From assembly GCF_016650635.1 (NCBI RefSeq), contig NZ_JAEKFI010000003.1:62001-126000 (forward strand): a stretch of 64,000 nt of DNA, given 5' to 3'. Every line of letters begins with the position of its first letter. Positions within the stretch are counted from its first letter, which is position 1. Positions 34,798-45,038 of the stretch are shown in pieces. The position numbers and the translations under genes are program-made. A model generated the notes under the pieces. The model did no database searches. It was not told the DNA's origin and was given only the letters and a program-made list of their open reading frames with translations. The DNA comes from Pseudomonas sp. TH43 (GTDB lineage: Bacteria > Pseudomonadota > Gammaproteobacteria > Pseudomonadales > Pseudomonadaceae).

Positions 34798-37497
34798 TTA
34801 TTGCCAGCCGAACCGGCGGATGTAGAAGCCTTTCACCGCCTGGGTCAGCGCCATGTACGCCAGCAGAATCACCGGCAGGAACACGAAGTACAGCGATGGC
34901 AACGCCTGCAATTTGAAGTAATGCGCCAGTGGGCCCATCGGCAGGAAGATCCCGACCGCCATGATGATCCCGGTCATCACCAGCAGCGGCGTGGCTGCAC
35001 GGCTTTGCAGGAACGGAATCTTCGGCGTGCGGATCATGTGCACGATCAGCGTCTGGGTCAGCAACCCCACCACGAACCAGCCGGACTGGAACAGCGTCTG
35101 GTGATCCGGGGTGTTGGCATCAAAGACGTACCACATCAAGGCGAACGTGGTGATGTCAAAGATCGAACTGATCGGGCCAAAGAACAGCATGAATCGGCCG
35201 ACGTCACCGGGCTGCCAGCGCTGCGGTTTTTTCAGCATCTCGTCATCGACGTTGTCGAACGGAATGGCGATCTGCGAAATGTCGTAGAGCAGGTTCTGCA
35301 CCAACAGATGCATCGGCAGCATCGGCAGGAACGGAATAAACGCACTGGCGACCAACACCGAGAACACGTTGCCGAAGTTGGAACTGGCGGTCATCTTGAT
35401 GTACTTGAGCATGTTGGCGAAGGTGCGACGGCCTTCAAGCACGCCCTCCTCCAGCACCATCAGGCTCTTTTCGAGGAGGATGATGTCGGCCGCTTCCTTG
35501 GCGATGTCCACCGCGCTGTCCACGGAAATGCCGATGTCTGCGGTACGCAGCGCCGGCGCATCGTTGATGCCGTCGCCCATGAAGCCGACCACATGACCGT
35601 TGCCTTTGAGGATGCGCACGATGCGCTCCTTGTGCGACGGCGTCAGTTTGGCGAAGACGTTGGTTGTCTCTACGGCCACTGCCAGTTCGGCATCGCTCAT
35701 GCGTTCGACATCGTTGCCCAGCAACAGACCTTGCTGAGCGAGGCCGACTTCGCGGCAGATCTTCGCCGTCACCAGCTCGTTGTCGCCGGTCAGCACTTTC
35801 ACCGCCACGCCATGCTCGGCCAAAGCCTTGAGCGCCGGCGCGGTGCTTTCCTTCGGCGGATCGAGGAACGCCACATAACCGATCAGCGTCAGTTCCTGCT
35901 CATCCGCCAGGCTGTAGATTTCGCGACCTTCGGGCATCGAGCGGGCGGCCACTGCCACCACGCGCAAGCCTTCAGCGTTGAATGCTGCGGTGACCTGACG
36001 AATCCGGGTCAGCAATTCATCGCTCAAGGCTTCATCGACCTCACCGTGACGCACGCGGCTGCACACCGCCAACACTTCTTCCACCGCACCTTTGCAGATC
36101 AGTTGATGCGGTTGACCACGCCCCTCGACCACCACCGACATGCGCCGACGATTGAAGTCGAACGGGATCTCATCGACCTTGCGAAACGCCGTGCCGACTT
36201 TCAGTTCACGGTGGATTTCCACGTGTTCCAGCACCGCGACGTCGAGCAGGTTTTTCAGGCCGGTCTGGTAGTAGCTGTTGAGGTAGGCCATTTCCAACAC
36301 GTCATCGGAGTCTTGGCCCCAGACATCGACATTGCGCGCGAGGAAGATTTTGTCCTGGGTCAGCGTGCCGGTCTTGTCGGTGCACAGCACGTCCATCGCG
36401 CCGAAGTTCTGGATCGCGTCGAGGCGTTTGACGATGACTTTTTTGCGCGACAAAAACACCGCGCCTTTGGCCAGCGTCGAGGTGACGATCATCGGCAGCA
36501 TTTCCGGGGTCAGACCGACTGCAATCGACAATGCGAACAGCAGTGCTTCCGTCCAGTCACCCTTGGTGAAACCGTTGATGAACAGCACCAGCGGCGCCAT
36601 GACGAACATGAAACGGATCAACAGCCAGCTGACTTTATTCACGCCTTGCTGGAACGACGTCACCGCTCGATCAGTCGCGCCGACGCGTTGCGCCAACGCA
36701 CCGAAATACGTGCTGTTGCCAGTGGTCAGAATCACCGCCACCGCTGTGCCCGACACGACATTGGTGCCCATGAACAGGATGTTTTCCAGTTCCAGAGGAT
36801 TGCGCGTGTCGCGATCCTGCTGACGCGGGAATTTCTCCACCGGCATCGATTCACCGGTCATCGCCGCTTGGCTGACGAACAGGTCCTTGGCGCTGAGCAC
36901 CCGGCAATCGGCCGGAATCATGTCACCGGCCGACAGTACGATCAGGTCGCCCGGCACCAGTTGTTTGATCGGCAACTCGCTGCGCGGTGCGTCACGGCGC
37001 ATCACCGTGGCGGTGTTGCTGACCATGGCTTTGAGCGCGTCGGCGGCCTGGTTGGATTTGCTTTCCTGCCAGAAGCGCAGCAGCGTCGACAGCACCACCA
37101 TGGAAAAAATCACCACGGCCGCCTTGAGGTCTTCGGTCAGCCACGAGATCACCGCCAACAAGGTCAGCAGCAGGTTGAACGGGTTTTTGTAGCAGTGCCA
37201 CAGGTGAGTCCACCATGGCAGCGGTTGCTCGTGTTCGACTTCGTTGAGGCCGTATTGCGCACGCAGCGCATCGACTTCGAAATCGGTCAGACCATCGGAG
37301 TGCGTGCCCAGTGAAGACAGCAATACGCCGCTGTCGCTGTGCGCGGCATCGACCAGCACATTGGCCAAGGTTGGCGGGACTTCACGGCTGACCGTGGTGT
37401 CGTTGATGGTTTCCAGCAGCGCCAGGCGACGGAAGTGCCGGGCGATGTGGCGGGTCCGCAGAAAGCCTGCGAAAAATTCCTTGAGCGTAAGTTTCAT
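34798..37497 (-). CDS. mgtA: P-type magnesium-transporting ATPase
   Basis: The 899-residue P3B-type ATPase has an N-terminal cytosolic arm, the TGES loop (MTGESMPVEKF), the phosphorylation motif CTDKTGTLTQDK near residue 370, and GDGINDAPALRTADIG. About ten membrane helices and the MgtA/B-type C-terminus follow. It imports magnesium when the external level is low. I start at MKLTLKEFF (37497). It shares the direction of mgtC. The subfamily (MgtA or MgtB) cannot be fixed by eye. Confidence 0.93.
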   Translation of the reverse strand: MKLTLKEFFAGFLRTRHIARHFRRLALLETINDTTVSREVPPTLANVLVDAAHSDSGVLLSSLGTHSDGLTDFEVDALRAQYGLNEVEHEQPLPWWTHLWHCYKNPFNLLLTLLAVISWLTEDLKAAVVIFSMVVLSTLLRFWQESKSNQAADALKAMVSNTATVMRRDAPRSELPIKQLVPGDLIVLSAGDMIPADCRVLSAKDLFVSQAAMTGESMPVEKFPRQQDRDTRNPLELENILFMGTNVVSGTAVAVILTTGNSTYFGALAQRVGATDRAVTSFQQGVNKVSWLLIRFMFVMAPLVLFINGFTKGDWTEALLFALSIAVGLTPEMLPMIVTSTLAKGAVFLSRKKVIVKRLDAIQNFGAMDVLCTDKTGTLTQDKIFLARNVDVWGQDSDDVLEMAYLNSYYQTGLKNLLDVAVLEHVEIHRELKVGTAFRKVDEIPFDFNRRRMSVVVEGRGQPHQLICKGAVEEVLAVCSRVRHGEVDEALSDELLTRIRQVTAAFNAEGLRVVAVAARSMPEGREIYSLADEQELTLIGYVAFLDPPKESTAPALKALAEHGVAVKVLTGDNELVTAKICREVGLAQQGLLLGNDVERMSDAELAVAVETTNVFAKLTPSHKERIVRILKGNGHVVGFMGDGINDAPALRTADIGISVDSAVDIAKEAADIILLEKSLMVLEEGVLEGRRTFANMLKYIKMTASSNFGNVFSVLVASAFIPFLPMLPMHLLVQNLLYDISQIAIPFDNVDDEMLKKPQRWQPGDVGRFMLFFGPISSIFDITTFALMWYVFDANTPDHQTLFQSGWFVVGLLTQTLIVHMIRTPKIPFLQSRAATPLLVMTGIIMAVGIFLPMGPLAHYFKLQALPSLYFVFLPVILLAYMALTQAVKGFYIRRFGWQ

Positions 37498-38086
37498 GGC
37501 TGTTGCCCCTATGGTCAGCCGGGAAACCGTCAAGCAGGTACGGCCGCGCCTCGTTCGCCGGATCAACCGGCACGGCAAGGCTTGGCGCGCCGGTCAAAAA
37601 GACAGGCGTGTCGATAGGGCTGCGATCACGACTGTGCAGTCGAAATCACGCTCTGTTCAGCGTCGATGAGAAGGAACGTCCAGACATGCCCCAGAACGGG
37701 TCATGCACGGGATGCCGCTGCTCGCTGTTACGGCGAGACAACGGCAGAGAAAGGCTGCGCGTTATCTTGCCGAGAATCTGCCGGTTACCGAGACCGGCCG
37801 ACAACTGTCACTCGAACAAGTACCCACTGTGGGTCTCCGCTATTGATGAAAACGCGCGAAGCTTACGCCCCGATGATTGGAGAGTAAACCCGCAAAAGGA
37901 AGTGCGTCAGGGAATGTGGGGGATGTTCAGGAAGGGTTCAGAAATCAGATTTTTGTTAGCCATAAGGAACCCATCGCTGGCAAGCCAGCTCCCACAGGGA
38001 TCTCCAGTGAACACAAATTTTGTGTCCAGCACAGATCCTGTGGGAGCTGGCTTGCCAGCGATGGCGGTGTATCAGGAAATACTGAG
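37498..38086. other. 589-base intergenic region upstream of mgtA
   Basis: No convincing gene lies here. The half near mgtA (37498-37900) would be a leader of unusual length if transcription starts near its far end; it has several small hairpins (for example TACCCACTGTGGGT at about 37820) but no M-box I can recognise and no paired PhoP direct repeat. The far half holds a REP palindrome at 37971-38065. Confidence 0.5.
37971..38065. repeat. REP-type inverted repeat
   Basis: Arms CCATCGCTGGCAAGCCAGCT... and its complement, about 32 bases each, are separated by about 30 bases. This is another palindrome class than the CTGCGATC type. Confidence 0.88.
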
Positions 38087-39421
38087 TTAGCTGGCAGTTG
38101 CCAACAACAGATCCGCCATCGAACGATGCCCGCGATTCTTGCCATGTTCATACAGCGAGCCGGCAATCTCGTCCGCACGAATCGGCAGCACCGACAACAA
38201 CGTGTCGCTCAGACCATGGCTGGCCTGGCAGAAGCCCTGCATGTAGATGCCGGCCTTGCAGCGCTCGTCGGTGATCAGTTTGTAGTTGCGATCAACCTCG
38301 AACTCGCCCAGGTACTCTTCCAGCGGCGCCAGCAGTTTGCGGTGCATCTGCCGCTCGTAACCTGTGGCCAATACCACAGCATCGTAGTTGCGTACGGTGA
38401 CTTCCCCGGTGGCGTTGTTGCGCACGGCCAGTTCTATACCGTTTTCAGTGGCAGTGGCGCTCTCGACGGTGGTCAGGGTGCGGAACGCGTGACGGGCAAT
38501 CCCCGAAACCTTCTGGCGATAGAAGATGCCGTAGATGCGTTCGATCAGGTCGATGTCGACCACCGAGTAGTTGGTGTTGTGGTATTCGTTGACCAGACGC
38601 TCACGCTCGGCGCTGTTCTGCTGGAACACCAGATCGGTGAATTCCGGCGAGAACACTTCGTTGACGAACGGGCTGTCGTCCGCCGGTTTCAGTGCCGAAC
38701 CACGCAGGATCATGTCGACCTGCACCGACGGGAACGAATCGTTCAGGTCGATAAAGGCTTCCGCCGCACTCTGCCCGCCACCGATGATCGCGATGCTCAT
38801 CGGCTGATTGTTCACGCACGGCTGTTTGGCCATTTGCGACAGGTATTGCGAGTGGTGGAACACGCGGGCGTCGCCCTTCAGCGCCTTGAACGCCTGCGGA
38901 ATACGCGGTGTGCCGCCGGCGCTGACCACTACCGAGCGGGTAGTCCGTACATGCTGCTGACCGTCGCTGCCACGGGAAATGACGCGCAGCGCTTCGACCT
39001 GATGGTTGTGCAGCACCGGCTCGATGGTCAGCACTTCTTCGCCGTAACGGCTCTGCTCGGTGAACTTCCCCGCGACCCAGCGCAGGTAGTCGTTGTACTC
39101 CATGCGGCACGGGTAGAAGGTGCCGAGGTTGATGAAGTCAACGAGACGGCCGTGATCCTTCAGGTAGTTGACGAAGGAGTATGGACTGGTCGGGTTGCGC
39201 AGGGTCACCAGATCCTTGAGGAAGGAAATCTGCAACTCGCTTTGGGTCGACAGCGTGTTGCCGTGCCAGCTGTAGTCAGCCTGCTTGTCGAGGAACAACA
39301 CATCCAGCTCGCCCTGGGTCGGCCCGCGCTCTTGCAGAGCGATGGCCAGCGCCAGGTTCGAAGGGCCGAAACCGACGCCGATCAGGTCGTGAACGATGGG
39401 CGATGTAATTGCCTGAGTCAT
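38087..39421 (-). CDS. pvdA: L-ornithine N5-monooxygenase
   Basis: The 444-residue flavoprotein hydroxylates ornithine at N5, the first step to the hydroxamate iron ligands of pyoverdine. It has the FAD motif GVGFGPSNLALAIA, the NADPH motif IGGGQSAAEAF and the ATGYE motif near the C-terminus. Its length matches PvdA of P. aeruginosa (443). I start at MTQAITSPIVHDL. An exact PvdS box lies 100-123 bases upstream. Confidence 0.96.
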   Translation of the reverse strand: MTQAITSPIVHDLIGVGFGPSNLALAIALQERGPTQGELDVLFLDKQADYSWHGNTLSTQSELQISFLKDLVTLRNPTSPYSFVNYLKDHGRLVDFINLGTFYPCRMEYNDYLRWVAGKFTEQSRYGEEVLTIEPVLHNHQVEALRVISRGSDGQQHVRTTRSVVVSAGGTPRIPQAFKALKGDARVFHHSQYLSQMAKQPCVNNQPMSIAIIGGGQSAAEAFIDLNDSFPSVQVDMILRGSALKPADDSPFVNEVFSPEFTDLVFQQNSAERERLVNEYHNTNYSVVDIDLIERIYGIFYRQKVSGIARHAFRTLTTVESATATENGIELAVRNNATGEVTVRNYDAVVLATGYERQMHRKLLAPLEEYLGEFEVDRNYKLITDERCKAGIYMQGFCQASHGLSDTLLSVLPIRADEIAGSLYEHGKNRGHRSMADLLLATAS

Positions 39422-39520
39422 TTCCAGTGTCCTCTGGATGAACCCCTCAACAAGGGGCAAGGAGAGCCTAAGTGACCTGACCGGCCTTGAGCAGGACAGC
39501 AGGTCGTCTGTTGAGTAGGA

Positions 39521-39544
39521 ACGAGGACAGTGAAATAAAATTTA
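39521..39544 (-). promoter_or_regulatory. PvdS box of pvdA
   Basis: On the minus strand TAAAT is followed after exactly 16 bases by CGT, the iron-starvation sigma promoter signature. Confidence 0.88.
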
Positions 39545-39555
39545 ACAGTGACAGC

Positions 39556-40038
39556 TCAATGGGCATCCCATTGCTTGATCCGGATACGACAATGCTTCAT
39601 CGCGTTGACGATGTGTTTTTCCACCAGAGCCTTGGAAATGCCGAGCTGTTGCGCGATTTGCGGATGCGACAGACCTTCGATCTTGCGCAGTAGAAAACTT
39701 TCTCGGCACATCGGCGACAGTTCCGCCAAGGCCCGCTGAAGCATCTCCAGGCGCTGGCCGTGATCGAACGTGCTGTGGGGTGAAGGCGTGAAGTAACGCT
39801 CTTCGGTGTCGAGCACTTCCAGCGATTCGACCTGACGCAGTGCGTTGCGCCGATGGTCATCGATGACCAGATTCAACGCGGTCCGATAGAGGAAGGCTCG
39901 GGGTTGCTCGATCGGCGTGTCGCTGGAACGTTCCAGCACTCGCAGATAGGCGTCATGCACCACATCTTCGGCGACCTGACGGTTGCCAAGCTTGGCGTTC
40001 AGGAAACACACCAGCTCCCGATAGTAGTTTTCCAACAT
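39556..40038 (-). CDS. fpvI: ECF sigma factor, FpvI-like
   Basis: The 160-residue protein has sigma-70 regions 2 and 4 only: AEDVVHDAYLRVLER, then a linker, then a region-4 helix-turn-helix (LSHPQIAQQLGISKALVEKHI). It belongs to the iron-starvation group of ECF factors. Its place between pvdA and pvdRT-opmQ, as in other fluorescent pseudomonads, suggests FpvI, which turns on fpvA when ferripyoverdine binds the receptor. No anti-sigma fpvR gene lies beside it. I start at MLENYYREL; the frame is open for 28 more codons. A Fur-like site stands about 100 bases upstream. Confidence 0.75.
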   Translation of the reverse strand: MLENYYRELVCFLNAKLGNRQVAEDVVHDAYLRVLERSSDTPIEQPRAFLYRTALNLVIDDHRRNALRQVESLEVLDTEERYFTPSPHSTFDHGQRLEMLQRALAELSPMCRESFLLRKIEGLSHPQIAQQLGISKALVEKHIVNAMKHCRIRIKQWDAH

Positions 40039-40137
40039 GACTCCCGACCGCTGTGGTGCGGTTTCTGTCCTTGAGCCGACTGATCTGCCAGCACCTGAAC
40101 GGCAGTAGCAAGATAGTGGCAACTTGAGGCGCGTAAT

Positions 40138-40156
40138 TTATAGTAATTCTCATATA
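40138..40156 (-). promoter_or_regulatory. Fur-like box upstream of fpvI
   Basis: The minus strand reads TATATGAGAATTACTATAA, close to the Fur consensus GATAATGATAATCATTATC in its TGAGAATTA core. Confidence 0.65.
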
Positions 40157-40228
40157 GATTTAAAGTGGTGTTTGTCGTTGCCCGAGAAATAGTCCTGTTC
40201 TATAGCTGTAACATCGTGTGTCTTCGCT

Positions 40229-40252
40229 TAAATTCCCTCGCCCTTGCAACGT
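40229..40252 (+). promoter_or_regulatory. PvdS box of pvdR
   Basis: TAAAT-N16-CGT exactly, 109 bases before the chosen pvdR start. Confidence 0.87.
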
Positions 40253-40360
40253 TTACAGGACAGCTCCCCGTGTCTGTCGCGCCCTGCGACAGCGTTCAGC
40301 GCTGCCCGAAACTGTGTGCCAGCCGAACGACGGGCCGATTTCCACTGGCCGGAACCCTGC

Positions 40361-41533
40361 ATGAAACGTCCCCGCCCCGCCCGACGCGCCCTGCTCGTAG
40401 TCCTCTGTCTGATCCCTGTTGTCGGCTATGCCGCGTGGCAAATGCTGCCGCCGGGCCGGGATAAATTCGCCACCGTGCAAGTGAGCCGTGGCGATATCGA
40501 AAGCAGTGTCACCGCGCTCGGCACGTTACAACCACGCCGTTACGTAGACGTCGGCGCGCAGGCCTCCGGGCAGATCCAGAGGATCCATGTGGAAGTCGGC
40601 GACGTGGTCAAGGAAGGCCAATTGCTGGTGGAAATCGATCCATCGACGCAAAAGGCCAAGCTCGACGCCGGCCGCTTCTCGATCGAGAACCTCAAGGCGC
40701 AATTGCAGGAACAACGCGCGCAACATGAATTGGCGCAACAGAAATATCAGCGCCAGCAAAACCTCGCGGCCGGCGGTGCAACCCGAGAAGAAGACGTACA
40801 GACCGCTCGCGCCGAACTGAAAGCCACGCAAGCACGCATCGACATGTTTCAGGCGCAGATCCGCCAGGCCGAAGCCAGTCTGCGCAGCGATCAGGCCGAG
40901 CTCGGCTACACACGCATCTACGCGCCGATGGCCGGTACCGTGGTCGCCCTCGATGCCCGCGAAGGCCAGACACTCAACGCGCAACAGCAAACGCCGCTGA
41001 TTCTGCGCATCGCCAAACTGTCGCCAATGACCGTGTGGGCAGAGGTTTCCGAGGCCGACATCGGCCACGTCAAACCGGGCATGACCGCTTACTTCACCAC
41101 CCTCAGCGGCGGCAATCGGCGCTGGAGCAGCACAGTGCGGCAGATTCTGCCGGTGCCGCCCAAGCCGCTGGACCAAACCAGTCAGGGCGGTGGCAGCCCG
41201 GCCAGCAGCAGCAAAAGCGGCAGCGCTCGCGTGGTGCTTTACACCGTTTTGCTCGACGTCGATAACGCCGACAACGCACTGATGGCGGAAATGACCACTC
41301 AGGTGTTCTTCGTCGCCAATCAGGCCAGGGATGTCCTCACCGCCCCGGTGGCGGCCCTGCAAGGCAGCGACAAAGCCAACCTGCAGACCGCGCAGGTGGT
41401 TGCCGCCAACGGCAAAATCGAATCCCGCGAAGTGCGCACCGGCATCACCGATCGACTCAAGGTACAGATTCTCGACGGCCTGAGTGAAGGCGATCACCTG
41501 CTGATCGGCCCGGCCGACGGCAGTGGTGGTTGA
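40361..41533 (+). CDS. pvdR: Pyoverdine efflux adaptor PvdR
   Basis: The 390-residue MacA-like membrane-fusion protein has an N-terminal membrane helix (LVVLCLIPVVGYAAW), paired lipoyl halves (SGQIQRIHVEVGDVVKEG and MAGTVVALDAREGQ), a coiled-coil hairpin and a beta-barrel. With PvdT and OpmQ it forms the efflux pump that secretes new and recycled pyoverdine from the periplasm. I start at MKRPRPARRALL (40361). It abuts pvdT with no gap. Confidence 0.93.
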   Translation: MKRPRPARRALLVVLCLIPVVGYAAWQMLPPGRDKFATVQVSRGDIESSVTALGTLQPRRYVDVGAQASGQIQRIHVEVGDVVKEGQLLVEIDPSTQKAKLDAGRFSIENLKAQLQEQRAQHELAQQKYQRQQNLAAGGATREEDVQTARAELKATQARIDMFQAQIRQAEASLRSDQAELGYTRIYAPMAGTVVALDAREGQTLNAQQQTPLILRIAKLSPMTVWAEVSEADIGHVKPGMTAYFTTLSGGNRRWSSTVRQILPVPPKPLDQTSQGGGSPASSSKSGSARVVLYTVLLDVDNADNALMAEMTTQVFFVANQARDVLTAPVAALQGSDKANLQTAQVVAANGKIESREVRTGITDRLKVQILDGLSEGDHLLIGPADGSGG

Positions 41534-43507
41534 ATGCAAACGCCCCTGATCGACCTGCAGGACATCCGCAAATCCTACGGCGGCGGCGACGCGCCTGAAG
41601 TTCACGTGCTGCGCGGGATCGACCTGTCGATCCACGCCGGCGAATTCGTGGCGATTGTCGGCGCGTCCGGCTCCGGCAAATCGACGCTGATGAACATCCT
41701 CGGCTGCCTCGACCGACCGACGTCCGGCGAATACCGTTTCGCCGGGGAAAACGTCGCCGGTCTCGACAGCGACGAGCTGGCCTGGCTGCGTCGCGAAGCC
41801 TTTGGATTTGTGTTCCAAGGCTATCACCTGATCCCTTCCGGCTCCGCCCAGGAAAACGTCGAAATGCCGGCGATTTATGCTGGCACTCCAGCCGCCGAGC
41901 GTCATGCCCGCGCCGCCGCCCTCCTCGACCGCCTCGGCCTCGCTTCGCGCACCGGCAACCGTCCGCATCAGCTCTCCGGCGGCCAGCAACAGCGGGTATC
42001 GATTGCCCGCGCTTTGATGAACGGCGGCCACATCATTCTCGCCGACGAACCGACCGGCGCCCTCGACAGCCACAGCGGCAAAGAAGTCATGGCGCTGCTC
42101 GACGAACTGGCGAGCCAGGGCCATGTGGTGATCCTCATCACCCACGATCGCGAAGTCGCGGCGCGGGCCAAGCGCATCATCGAAATCAGCGATGGCCTGA
42201 TCATCAGCGACAGCGCCCGCGAAAATCCCCACGCCCAGACCAGTGCCAACCCCGGCGCGCTGCAAGCGGTGGATCTGCGCAAGCGTCTGACCGAGGGCGC
42301 CGAAGCCACCGGCGCGTGGAAAGGCGAACTGGTGGACGCCTTGCACGCCGCGTGGCGAGTGATGTGGATCAACCGCTTCCGCACCGCGCTGACCTTGCTC
42401 GGGATCATCATCGGCGTCGCGTCGGTGGTGGTGATGCTGGCGGTCGGCGAAGGCAGCAAGCGCCAGGTCATGGCGCAAATGGGCGCGTTCGGCTCGAACA
42501 TCATTTATCTGGGCGGCGTCCCTCCGCACCCGCGGGCTCCGCAGGGCATCATCACCCTCGACGACCTCGCCGTGCTCGCCACACTGCCGCTGATCAAGCA
42601 GATCATGCCCGTCAACGGCGCCGAAGCCGTGGTGCGTTTCGGCAATCTCGACCACAACAGTTACGTGGGCGGCAATGACACCAATTTCCCGAAGATTTTC
42701 AATTGGCCAGTGGTTGAAGGCACTTACTTCACCGCTGCCGACGAAGCCAGTGGCGCTGCGGTAGCCGTCATCGGGCACAAAGTCAGAAGCAAGTTGCTCA
42801 AGGATGTTGCCAACCCTATCGGGCAGTACATTCTGATTGAAAACGTGCCCTTTCAAGTGGTCGGGGTTCTTGCGGAAAAGGGTTCCAGCTCTGGCGATTC
42901 CGACAGCGACGACCGCATTGCCATTCCCTACTCCGCCGCCAGCACGCGCCTGTTTGGCACCTATAACCCGGAGTACGTCGCCATCGCCGCCGCCGATGCG
43001 CGCAGGGTCAAGGAAACCGAGCAGGACATTGAGCGGATGATGCTGCGTCTGCACAACGGCAAGAAAGATTTCGAACTGACCAACAACGCCGCGATGATCC
43101 AGGCCGAGGCGCGCACGCAAAACACCCTGTCCCTGATGCTCGGTTCGATTGCCGCTATCTCGCTGCTGGTCGGCGGTATCGGCGTGATGAACATCATGCT
43201 GATGACCGTGCGTGAACGCACCCGCGAGATCGGTATTCGCATGGCCACCGGTGCGCGTCAGCGCGACATCCTGCGTCAGTTCCTCACCGAAGCCGTGATG
43301 CTCTCGGTGGTCGGCGGGATCGCCGGGATTGCCTTGGCGTTACTCGTCGGCGGCGTGCTGATCCTCAGCGACGTCGCGGTCGCCTTCTCGTTACTGGCGG
43401 TGCTCGGCGCTTTTGGCTGCGCGCTTGTCACCGGTGTTGTCTTCGGCTTCATGCCGGCCCGCAAAGCTGCCCGGCTCGACCCGGTCACGGCCCTTACCAG
43501 CGAATGA
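41534..43507 (+). CDS. pvdT: Pyoverdine efflux ABC transporter PvdT
   Basis: The 657-residue MacB-like protein joins an ABC ATPase to a membrane part. Walker A is GASGSGKST, the signature LSGGQQQR and Walker [12 protein letters not shown]. Then come one membrane helix, a large periplasmic domain and three C-terminal helices (FtsX fold). It starts at the base after the pvdR stop. PvdT powers transfer of pyoverdine to OpmQ. Confidence 0.94.
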   Translation: MQTPLIDLQDIRKSYGGGDAPEVHVLRGIDLSIHAGEFVAIVGASGSGKSTLMNILGCLDRPTSGEYRFAGENVAGLDSDELAWLRREAFGFVFQGYHLIPSGSAQENVEMPAIYAGTPAAERHARAAALLDRLGLASRTGNRPHQLSGGQQQRVSIARALMNGGHIILADEPTGALDSHSGKEVMALLDELASQGHVVILITHDREVAARAKRIIEISDGLIISDSARENPHAQTSANPGALQAVDLRKRLTEGAEATGAWKGELVDALHAAWRVMWINRFRTALTLLGIIIGVASVVVMLAVGEGSKRQVMAQMGAFGSNIIYLGGVPPHPRAPQGIITLDDLAVLATLPLIKQIMPVNGAEAVVRFGNLDHNSYVGGNDTNFPKIFNWPVVEGTYFTAADEASGAAVAVIGHKVRSKLLKDVANPIGQYILIENVPFQVVGVLAEKGSSSGDSDSDDRIAIPYSAASTRLFGTYNPEYVAIAAADARRVKETEQDIERMMLRLHNGKKDFELTNNAAMIQAEARTQNTLSLMLGSIAAISLLVGGIGVMNIMLMTVRERTREIGIRMATGARQRDILRQFLTEAVMLSVVGGIAGIALALLVGGVLILSDVAVAFSLLAVLGAFGCALVTGVVFGFMPARKAARLDPVTALTSE

Positions 43508-43514
43508 TCGATCT

Positions 43515-44909
43515 ATGAAACCGCGCCTCAGTTTGTTGACCGTATGCCTGATTCTCAGCGCTTGCGGCAGTCCCCTCCAGCGCCCGGACAGCAGCTTGCA
43601 GCCTCCTGCCGCGTGGCAGTCAGCGCCTACTGCCAGCAGTGCTCGCAACAACCCGCAATGGTGGACGCAGTTTGGCAGCCCAGAGCTTGATCGTCTGATC
43701 GAACAGGCGCGCGCCGGCAGTTTCGACCTCGCCGCCGCCATGGCCCGGGTACGCCAGGCCCAGGCCGGCACCGTGATCGCTGGCGGCTCTCAATTGCCTG
43801 AGGTGCAGGCCGCGCTCAATGCCAATCGGCAGAAACTGCTCCGTGGCAACGGCTACAGTCAACTGGACGCCGACAGCAGTAACAAGGCTGTGGATTATTT
43901 CGACGCCAATCTGAATGCCAGTTACGAAATCGACTTTTGGGGTGGCAAACAGGCGTCACGCGACAGTGCGCAATTTGCCTTGCAGGCCAGCGAGTTCGAC
44001 CGTGCCACGGTGGAGCTGACGCTGTTCGGCAGTGTCGCCGACACCTATGCGCAAACCTTGTCGCTGCGCGAGCAGAGCCGCATTGCCGAACTCAATCTGG
44101 CCAACGCACAAAGCGTGCTGAAACTGGTGCAAACGCGTTTTGACTCAGGCTCGGCCACCGCCCTGGAACTGGCTCAGCAGAAAAGCCTGGTGGCCGCCCA
44201 ACAACGACAATTGCCGCTGGTGCAGCAACAAGCCCGAGACGCTTCGATCAGCCTCGCGGCGCTGCTCGGTCGACCCGTTCAGGAACTTGCACCGAACCGG
44301 GAATCGTTCGACCAATTGCAATGGCCGGGAATCGCCGCCGGCGTGCCAAGCGATCTGCTCGATCGACGCCCGGACATCGCCCGCGCCGAAGCGCAACTGG
44401 CTGCCGCCGAAGCCGACGTCAACGTTGCCCGCGCCGCCATGCTGCCCACCGTCACCCTCAGTGCCGATATCGGCTCGGGGGCGGACCAGTTCCGCGACGT
44501 TCTACGCAGCCCCTTCTACAACCTTACTGCCGGACTGATCGGGCCAATCTTCAATAATGGTCGCCTCGGCGCAGAGCGTGACAAGGCGACCGCTCGCCAG
44601 GAAGAACTGCTGCAGAATTATCGGGGTGCGATCATCAACGGCTTCGCCGATGTCGAAAAAGCCTTGAACAGCATTCGCGGCCTCGACGAACAGCGGCAGT
44701 GGCAGAGCGAAGAACTGCGGCAAGCGCAGACCGCGTTCGACATCGCCCAGAGCCGCTACCAGGCCGGCGCCGAAGACTTGCTGACGGTGCTGGAAACCCA
44801 ACGCACGTTGTACGCCGCGCAGGACTTGAATGTGCAGTTGAGATTGTCGCGAATGCAGGCAAGCATTGCGTTGTACAAGGCGCTTGGGGGTGGGTGGCAG
44901 GCGCTGTAA
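43515..44909 (+). CDS. opmQ: Outer-membrane efflux channel OpmQ
   Basis: The 464-residue TolC/OprM-type channel has a lipoprotein signal ending in LILSACGS with the lipid-accepting Cys, and two outer-membrane-efflux repeats with the RPDIARAEAQLAAAEADV motif. It is the exit duct of the PvdRT-OpmQ pump. I start at MKPRLSLLTV (43515), seven bases past the pvdT stop. A REP palindrome follows; no other terminator is visible. Confidence 0.93.
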   Translation: MKPRLSLLTVCLILSACGSPLQRPDSSLQPPAAWQSAPTASSARNNPQWWTQFGSPELDRLIEQARAGSFDLAAAMARVRQAQAGTVIAGGSQLPEVQAALNANRQKLLRGNGYSQLDADSSNKAVDYFDANLNASYEIDFWGGKQASRDSAQFALQASEFDRATVELTLFGSVADTYAQTLSLREQSRIAELNLANAQSVLKLVQTRFDSGSATALELAQQKSLVAAQQRQLPLVQQQARDASISLAALLGRPVQELAPNRESFDQLQWPGIAAGVPSDLLDRRPDIARAEAQLAAAEADVNVARAAMLPTVTLSADIGSGADQFRDVLRSPFYNLTAGLIGPIFNNGRLGAERDKATARQEELLQNYRGAIINGFADVEKALNSIRGLDEQRQWQSEELRQAQTAFDIAQSRYQAGAEDLLTVLETQRTLYAAQDLNVQLRLSRMQASIALYKALGGGWQAL

Positions 44910-44930
44910 GTTCTCTGCCGGTCAAACCCA

Positions 44931-45022
44931 TTCGCGAGCAAGCTCGCTCCCACAGTGTTCAGGGGTGCTGCCGCTAGCTACGGGCCAGCACAACAACCTG
45001 CGGGAGCGAGCCTGCTCGCCAA
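44931..45022. repeat. REP-type inverted repeat
   Basis: Arms TTCGCGAGCAAGCTCGCTCC... and ...GGGAGCGAGCCTGCTCGC lie between the convergent opmQ and pvdP genes. Confidence 0.8.
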
Positions 45023-45038
45023 GAACGATGACGCGGCC

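Larger units (their letters stand above)
40039..40360. other. Divergent regulatory region fpvI / pvdR
   Basis: These 322 bases between the divergent fpvI and pvdR genes hold a Fur-like site (40138-40156) nearer fpvI and a PvdS box (40229-40252) before pvdR. The last 108 bases form the pvdR leader. I see no RNA gene here. Confidence 0.7.

Noticed and set aside
34594..37314. A 906-codon open frame on the plus strand opposite mgtA
   Set aside because: It is His/Gln/Arg-rich without any domain, and lies wholly antisense to a well-supported P-type ATPase gene. Such frames are common opposite GC-rich Pseudomonas genes.
37503..38090. A 195-codon plus-strand frame upstream of mgtA
   Set aside because: No recognisable domain, Arg/Cys-rich composition, crosses a REP palindrome and has no ribosome site.
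40526..43120. An 864-codon open frame opposite pvdR/pvdT
   Set aside because: Antisense to two certain genes and spans their junction; composition is that of a shadow frame.
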